Source: Cordia subcordata (Eukaryota > Streptophyta > Magnoliopsida > Boraginales > Cordiaceae). Taken from it: DNA of 64,000 bases. A program made the position numbers and the translations under genes. Within the stretch, counting starts at the first letter, position 1. The number at the start of each line of letters is the position of its first letter. Shown piece by piece: positions 58,267 to 64,000 of the stretch. The stretch spans positions 26,841,001-26,905,000 of the forward strand of contig JAPTOF010000002.1 of assembly GCA_028554755.1 (NCBI GenBank), in the 5' to 3' direction. The notes under the pieces are model-generated. The model searched no databases. It was not told the DNA's origin and saw nothing but the letters and a program-made list of their open reading frames with translations.

Positions 58267-61263
58267 TTAGTAGCGGTCATTATCAAACACCCAGGGTTCG
58301 TGCAAGAAAAGTTCACGACCGTTCAATTGGACTATTCCCGCAGCTATGTCCTCTGCACGCTTCCTTGCTGCTTCGGCTTTTCTAGCTGCTTCTTCTGCAT
58401 CCTGAAAAACAAGTGAAATGGTCATCATCAAAAGGTATATGGAAATACGGAAAGGAAAAAAAAAGGTCATAGCGTAATTTATCAATTAAATATTTCAACT
58501 ACTACTTGAATAACCACTCCTATTCTTTAGATAAATTCTTCAACGCCCATCTGCATACCTTACTGTTTTCAATCACTAGTGAAACTCAGTAATAAGAAGA
58601 CTGGCACTTATGAATGCAATCGCCAAACCAACATTAAAATATCAACATAGGTTCCACAAATATAATTCCTCCAATTGTTCACCATCTAAGGATTATGAAG
58701 TCATACTTCCTTTAACTGAGGATAGACTTTTTATGACATTCCATAATTAGCTCCCCCTTCTCTTTTGTTTCATTTCCCTCCTAAGGTCAACAAACCAAAT
58801 CCATCTGAGCACAATCTAGCAAGTCAATACACTCCACCTATGAAGCATTGACATTCTTAGAGGTCGCGTGTCCCTGTGTCAGAAGCGTGTTGGACACCGA
58901 CACTCTCCCACCACTATCCGACACACGTTGGACATGTGTCCAATAATTTTAGTTCTTTTAATTTTTCACAACACTTCCAAACATTCTCCCGACACCTTCT
59001 GACACTTTCCTGATACGTGTCTGGCGGATGCCGAACAATCACTAAATAAAGTGGCCAACATTTCCCTTGGACGCCATACTACATACATATATGTTGTGTG
59101 TGTAAGTAATATGATGTAAGGTATTGAGTGTGCGTCCTTACGTGAGTGAAATGTTAGTTTTTAAACAATATTTTTTTAAGCTATAGAAATAATTTATAAA
59201 CATGTTAGTTTTGTGACTTTTGATTTCCTATAACAAGTTATATGTCAAGTATTTATTGTTGTTTGTTCTTTTATTTATGATAAAAATGATGGCTATTCAC
59301 TATATATAATACATTTACATATATGTTATATAGTGTATCCCCTACGTGTCATATCCTAATTTTTTGGAAAAAGACGAAACAGCGTGTTGCACCGTGTCGT
59401 GTATTGTGTCCGCATATCGTATTCGTGCTTCTTAGTGCTCCGCTAAACCCACCAAAGCTGTAACACTACATGTGCCCTTATCTGTTACAGCCAAATCATG
59501 GCCGAATACCAGACAAAGTAAAGCATCACGAGAAGGCCTAGAAGTTCGCTAGTATACTACCTACAAATGCCATCATAACACAAGTAGATATGATCATCCA
59601 TAATTAGGTCTAAAACCTCCTTACTAGACATTGTGCACTCATATTCTTTAGACATGCCTATGCATAGACATATACTTAAATATATAATATATAACAAGTA
59701 TATAGGTTTTAAGCCAGGTGCTTGCAATATGTGGATACAGTTGGGCATTGGTTAAGCACTCAAATAAATTCTATTAAAATCCAAGTCAATGGAATCAGTG
59801 TGTGAATGAAATTCTCCATGGGGGTCATAATATGATTTTGGGAGCAAATATGCTTTAATACGTAAGTAGTGTATCTCTCAGCCAGTGTATATGCATGTCT
59901 TTTTGTTTGAATGTTGAGATTTTAATACACATTTATTCTATGTAGGGCATCCCTGTATTATGGATTGCATAGTGGTATTTTCTGAACATGCATATATGGT
60001 TGGCTTTTAAATGCACATACAAGTGGTGCGACTCAGTGGAGCCTAAAAGACTAGATTTTACTTTGGCCACTCTTGACAGTTGACACGAAGGGTTTATATG
60101 GTGCTTCTATGGCATTTGTGGAGATGAAGGTGCTAGATTCTAATGGTTATTGGCCATTTTCTAGAAAACGGGATGTGGAATCAATATTGACAAGGAGAAG
60201 GGCGTTGACGGATGAGAGTGTTATGATCATTGGCAATTTGGAAGATGTTTGCACAAAAGAACCAACTTGCTATGTTTTATTAGAAGTTCAAGTTACTTGA
60301 AGATTAATAGCAGTCATGTATAGGCTTGACAAGGGCACACTTCAGGAAGGAATTATTTTACGATGGGTAGTGGGGCGGGTTTGAGGCTGGAAGACTTATC
60401 CCCAGTTCCCCACCCACCATGTCGCTCCTACGTCCTTCCCCCAACCCCCACCCTCTCTCCATTCTCCAATCCCCTTTGGGCGCAAAAACTACCTAGAAAC
60501 TCTTTTCATTTTCAAAATCCTGCAATTTGGTATCAGTTTATATCACATAGTCTCAAGACGTAGCTAAAATTAGCTACTGAAGAAATAAATACAGATATCA
60601 TAACAAAAACAAATATGGATTACAAATTGAGTCTCATGTCTTCAATTAGACAGCAAATTATTTTTGCAACAAGCTGATACGGATTGCCCTGGAACTTCAC
60701 CAATCCAACAACAATAACCCCTTCCTTTAACGATTCATTTCACTTTTAAAAACCATTTTTTTGTAAAACTTCTGAAAAAGTGGTCTTTCGTTTAGCTCAA
60801 GTTTTAGCTTTTCCTTAAAGTCAATCCAAATACTTATATTGCAAAGACATTACTTTTTTTTTTTCAATTAAAGGAAAAAAAAAAAAAAGCCAATTCAAAC
60901 GGACCCTAGAAATATGATCACCAAACAGACTACACAAATCTTCAAAGAAACTGTAAGGTAACCCTAAAACTAACCATTATTTTTATTAACGAAAGTAAAT
61001 CATGCTCAAAAAACGTATGTAAAACTACCCAACAAACTAAAATGCCCAACAACTATTTAAATTTGATTCGAATCCTCAACCAAAAAATATATATATAAAC
61101 AAATTTACCAAAAAAAATAAAGAATAAAATGAGAAATTAAAGAAGACGGATATGATCCTTTGGGCATTACCTTTTGGCGTTTCCAAGAGAGAAATTGAGC
61201 TTGCGTGATGCGATTGGGGTTTGTGTCCTGTTGTTGTTGCTGATCTTTTGGTTCTGCCCCCAT
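58267..61263 (-). CDS. 75-residue DFRP-C-like small protein, two exons
   Basis: Exon 1 (61171-61263) encodes MGAEPKDQQQQQDTNPN then RITQAQFLSWKRQK, and exon 2 (58267-58401) encodes DAEEAARKAEAARKRAEDIA, then GIVQLNGRELFLHEPWVFDN and a stop. They join in phase 0 across a 2.77-kb GT-AG intron. The pattern (I/V)TxxxFxxWK, then an Ala/Glu/Lys helix, then (M/L)xGRELFL matches the C-terminal region of ZC3H15/TMA46-type proteins, which bind DRG GTPases (DFRP domain). The CCCH zinc fingers of that family are absent. A similar short plant protein may exist, so this could be a normal gene rather than a truncation. The helix and basic character suit a small protein-interaction factor; function is inferred. 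The intron holds repeat remnants at 58842-59435 and an open frame near 60073. Confidence 0.75.
58842..59435. mobile_element. Possible MITE in the intron of the DFRP-like gene
   Basis: GAAGCATTGACATTCTT...GTGTCC-rich sequence at the left and GTGTCC/TCGTGCTTCTTAG-rich sequence at the right form a loose inverted pair. The repeated GTGTC/GACAC motif is typical of one plant MITE group. Target duplication not found. Confidence 0.35.
60064..60300 (+). pseudogene. Unidentified open frame in the intron of the DFRP-like gene
   Basis: A stop-free plus-strand frame ends TGA at 60300, with protein-like composition (KGLYGASMAFVEMKVLDSNG, RRRALTDESVMIIGNLEDVC). It has no ATG at its start (first internal ATG near 60109). 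I recognise no family. It is probably a captured exon or decayed gene piece carried by a repeat. Confidence 0.3.
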
Positions 61264-62387
61264 TGTTTTTTATCTTCTTCTTTTTTTTTTTTTTTTTTCT
61301 CGCGTTTCCCAAACAGGGTGTTCAATTTGCATTTTCTTTACTTTATAGGTTATCACTGTGAGGAGTTTCGGGTATTACCATGTAACACCCAAATGTTAGT
61401 AATATTATGTGCAGACGCCTTCACATTTCATGCATGTTTTTACTTATTATTATTGTTGTTGTTATTTTTATTATTATGCTTGTAATTCATTATTTTTTTT
61501 TTGTCAAAAAAGAAAACATAAACACTAGTAAGAGAGTAGACTATCAACTTAGAAACTTCTTGTCCAAGGAATTTTATCATTAACATATGGGATCTAGTTT
61601 CATTTTCTTTTTTTGGGTGAAATGCTTGAGTATAATTTTTTTTTCTTTCAAATGTTATCTCATGATGAAGGTGGTTTTAATAAAAGGACCATGCAAGAAT
61701 TCCGAAGTGCCAAAGGATTCATTAGATGAGTATTGGTAAATAGAAATATCCACTTTTTGTTGTCACGGCAAAATTTGATATTAAAAAATAAATTTACATG
61801 TAAATGAAAGTCAAATTAGTAATTTTCACATAAATAAGATCTAATATTAGAAGTGCCTTAGTTGTTCTGAAACTCATGCCCTCGTTTAACAACACAAGTT
61901 GCTCCTGAATCTATTAATTTTTAAATCATTAACAATGTTGAAAATCATAAGATATTTTATTACGACAAAGAAACATTTATAAAGAAAGTTGGTCATGGCT
62001 CTTGGACAAATAATTTTATAATATTTCAATATTATTATTGTAGCCACTTTTCAAGGTCTCCATAGTCTCTCCTATTGTCATTTTCAGTCGTAATATTTTA
62101 TTTTGACATTTGAAGACGAAATTTTTACTACTTTTGGCGAAAAGGTGTATGGATTTTGACAGGAATATACGTCTAAGCTCAAAGAGAAGTTAAAATTAGA
62201 AAGCGAAACTTTTCATTAATTGCTTCAAGATTTGATAATGAGTAGAATTACAATGTCTTACTTCCCAACAACTTTTTGATTATATTATTTGGAAAATAAT
62301 GCACGTGCCATTCGTAATACTTTCATTCTTCAAGCTTAGTTAACCATGAGCTGCAAGCCAATCATAAAAGATACATAGGTGATTGCA
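61264..62387. other. Upstream region of the DFRP-like gene and spacer
   Basis: No gene. A long T tract (61280-61299) lies just upstream of the DFRP-like start, followed by TTATTATTGTTGTTG microsatellite near 61443. Confidence 0.5.
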
Positions 62388-62895
62388 GCCAATGTTTTAA
62401 AAATTAGACCAGCGCTAGTGAACCGGTCACCTTGTTAGTTTTCGGGTCAGTTGATTTGACTGGATAGACCACTGGTCCAACCAGACTGATGTCTATATGA
62501 CACCATTTTCATATTCTTAGCCTTGTGTATATCTAGTAAAGAATAAAGGATAAAAAAAGAACATAATTTATATGTATAATATATGTATAAATATTTTTAA
62601 AAAGACCTAAATACATTACAATGTTCCAAAAAATTAACATAAATAACAACATAAGTATCTTTGACAATCAAATATTCAAAACAAAATCCCCATGTTTAAC
62701 AAACTAAAATAACAAAATTACACGAAATCAAGTTTGACTAGTTCTATCTAGACCGGCCGATACATTGATTCTAATTGGTTTTTTCCAGTTTTTGTTTTTC
62801 TTGGTTAGAGATGTTGTTCGGCTCGCTTGCTTCACTGGTTCCCATTTCAACTAGTTCGACTGGTTGATCCGATTAGATTTTAAAAACACTTGTTG
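62388..62895. mobile_element. Probable MITE with CCGG/GGTT-rich arms
   Basis: The left arm AATGTTTTAAAAATTAGACC followed by GAACCGGTC, and the right arm CGACTGGTTGATCCGATTAG followed by TTTTAAAAACACTTG, form imperfect inverted ends of a known plant type (TTTTAAAA...CCGGTC). The interior is AT-rich with no coding. Confidence 0.5.
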
Positions 62896-64000
62896 TAGCT
62901 AAAATCAACCATTCTAAACTTCAATGTATCAAATGGATAGCAAATCGAACAACAAATTGGGTGGTCAAGGAGTACTTAAACGATAGAGTTGGCAACGACT
63001 ATAGATCTCAAACATTCCCCTTCCTTTCAAGAAAGTTTTTGCCACTAATGTATATCCATTATGCTAAGTAAAAACTTTGTTCATATTAGGATCATTTAGA
63101 GCTTTTCCCATATATATCTACTTTTTAGTTTGGAAGCCTAAGAGGAATTTATTTGTTTTTAAGAGTTCTTTTTACATATAAAAAAAAATAGTTTAATTTC
63201 TTGCAAATTTGTATAAAAGTTGGGAGTACATACATGTCCTCCGATTATATCTTCTAAATTGTCCATACTAACAATTCACCTTTCTCTTCCAAAGGGGGAT
63301 TTAAGTATATAACCAAATGTAATTTTGGGCTAAGGCTGACTTTCGTTCCTGCTCAAAGAATGGGTCTTATAGTTAAGTTGCCTTCAGCCTTTGCATTTGA
63401 GGGCCAATCTCCATCCGGCCCAAGAAAATCTTTGCACGCCTCTGTTACCTTTTGGGAGGCCTATGTCCCATAGAAGAAGTCTTACTCCTATTAACATAGG
63501 AACTGTAAGTGGAAGCAAAGGTATGATTCACGTATATTGATTTGTTTGTTCCATAGCCACAAATCCTATTGTATTCATTGAGATCTGTTGACTTTGGATT
63601 CCGTTCTATTGCAAATAAATGATCTCAGGATAGATGCATTGGGATCTTAAAATTATATAATAATGGAAACAGTAATCCTAGTCGCCATCTTTATATCTTG
63701 TTGACTTGTAAATTTTATTGGGTACGCCTTAAATTCCTCTATAACACATTCTGCAACATACTATTATAATTATATCAATCATCACTTTAGCGAAACAAAT
63801 GATGATCTTTTTCAATCTCTTACGAGGCACACACAAATGACAAATTACATTATTCCCTTGGGTTATTGTAATGTAGTAGATTGTATACACTGACCAGCTA
63901 TTTGTACAATGTAAAAAACGCAACACTATTCCGACAAAAAAAAAAAAAACGCAACACTAGGATTTGTGTAAGCGGCACCAGTCCATCAGCAGTCTCTGAG
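62896..64000. other. Unannotated right edge
   Basis: No gene recognised. 63290-63480 is less AT-rich than its surroundings but no frame is convincing. ACGCAACACTA occurs twice (63918 and 63949) around a poly-A run. Confidence 0.45.

Noticed and set aside
1..64000. Organellar insertions, telomeric or centromeric satellite arrays, viral insertions
   Set aside because: No plastid or mitochondrial gene, no telomere repeat, no satellite array and no pararetrovirus-type gene order was seen; the reverse-transcribing elements are Gypsy and Copia.

Overview
This is a nuclear genomic window from a flowering plant, most likely a eudicot. The evidence is GT-AG introns, AT-rich intergenic DNA full of microsatellites, plant-type LTR retrotransposons, MITEs, Helitrons and a Mutator-like element, a eukaryotic tRNA-Asn, a plant GPI-type aspartic protease and a MIKC*-type MADS-box remnant. 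The species cannot be named from the sequence.

Layout. 590-7354 is one decayed Ty3/Gypsy element with both LTRs and a 5-bp target duplication. Its integrase frame is split by three younger insertions, one of which carries a 579-bp internal tandem duplication. 8180-11490 is a 5'-truncated Ty1/Copia element on the minus strand. 11490-16430 is AT-rich, with a trinucleotide microsatellite, a SINE-like piece and a 271-bp MITE. 16583-23352 (+) is the best protein-coding gene: a 10-exon, 540-residue aspartic proteinase-like protein 1 with a predicted signal peptide and GPI-anchor tail. 25256-25677 is a solo LTR, and 30461-31221 is a broken MADS-box gene. 31840-32756 ends in a clear Helitron 3' terminus. 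33737-39506 is a whole 5.77-kb MULE with ~105-bp terminal inverted repeats and a perfect 9-bp target duplication. It carries a decayed MuDR-type transposase (minus) and, convergent to it, a broken GRF zinc-finger/membrane-segment gene. 39582-44160 holds Helitron-like repeats, a cysteine-synthase pseudogene and an inverted repeat.

45332-50027 (minus) is an unrecognised 14-exon gene assembled here from splice sites: 174 residues, a basic Ser/Arg-rich N terminus, a short coiled coil, and one 27-nt exon present in three tandem copies. Its last intron holds an intact 1.14-kb PIF/Harbinger-type element. 53280-55750 is a segmental duplicate of the aspartic-protease gene, shrunken by internal deletions and split by a MITE. 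56846-56919 is an intact tRNA-Asn(GUU). 58267-61263 (minus) is a two-exon gene for a 75-residue protein resembling only the C-terminal DFRP-interaction tail of ZC3H15-type proteins.

The genes do not form a pathway. The window is best read as three apparently live protein genes and one tRNA gene in transposon-dominated DNA. Duplication, nested insertion and fragment capture have produced the pseudogenes. The most interesting item is the micro-exon gene with the triplicated exon. No exon or gene boundary has transcript support here; all were deduced by keeping frame across GT-AG sites.
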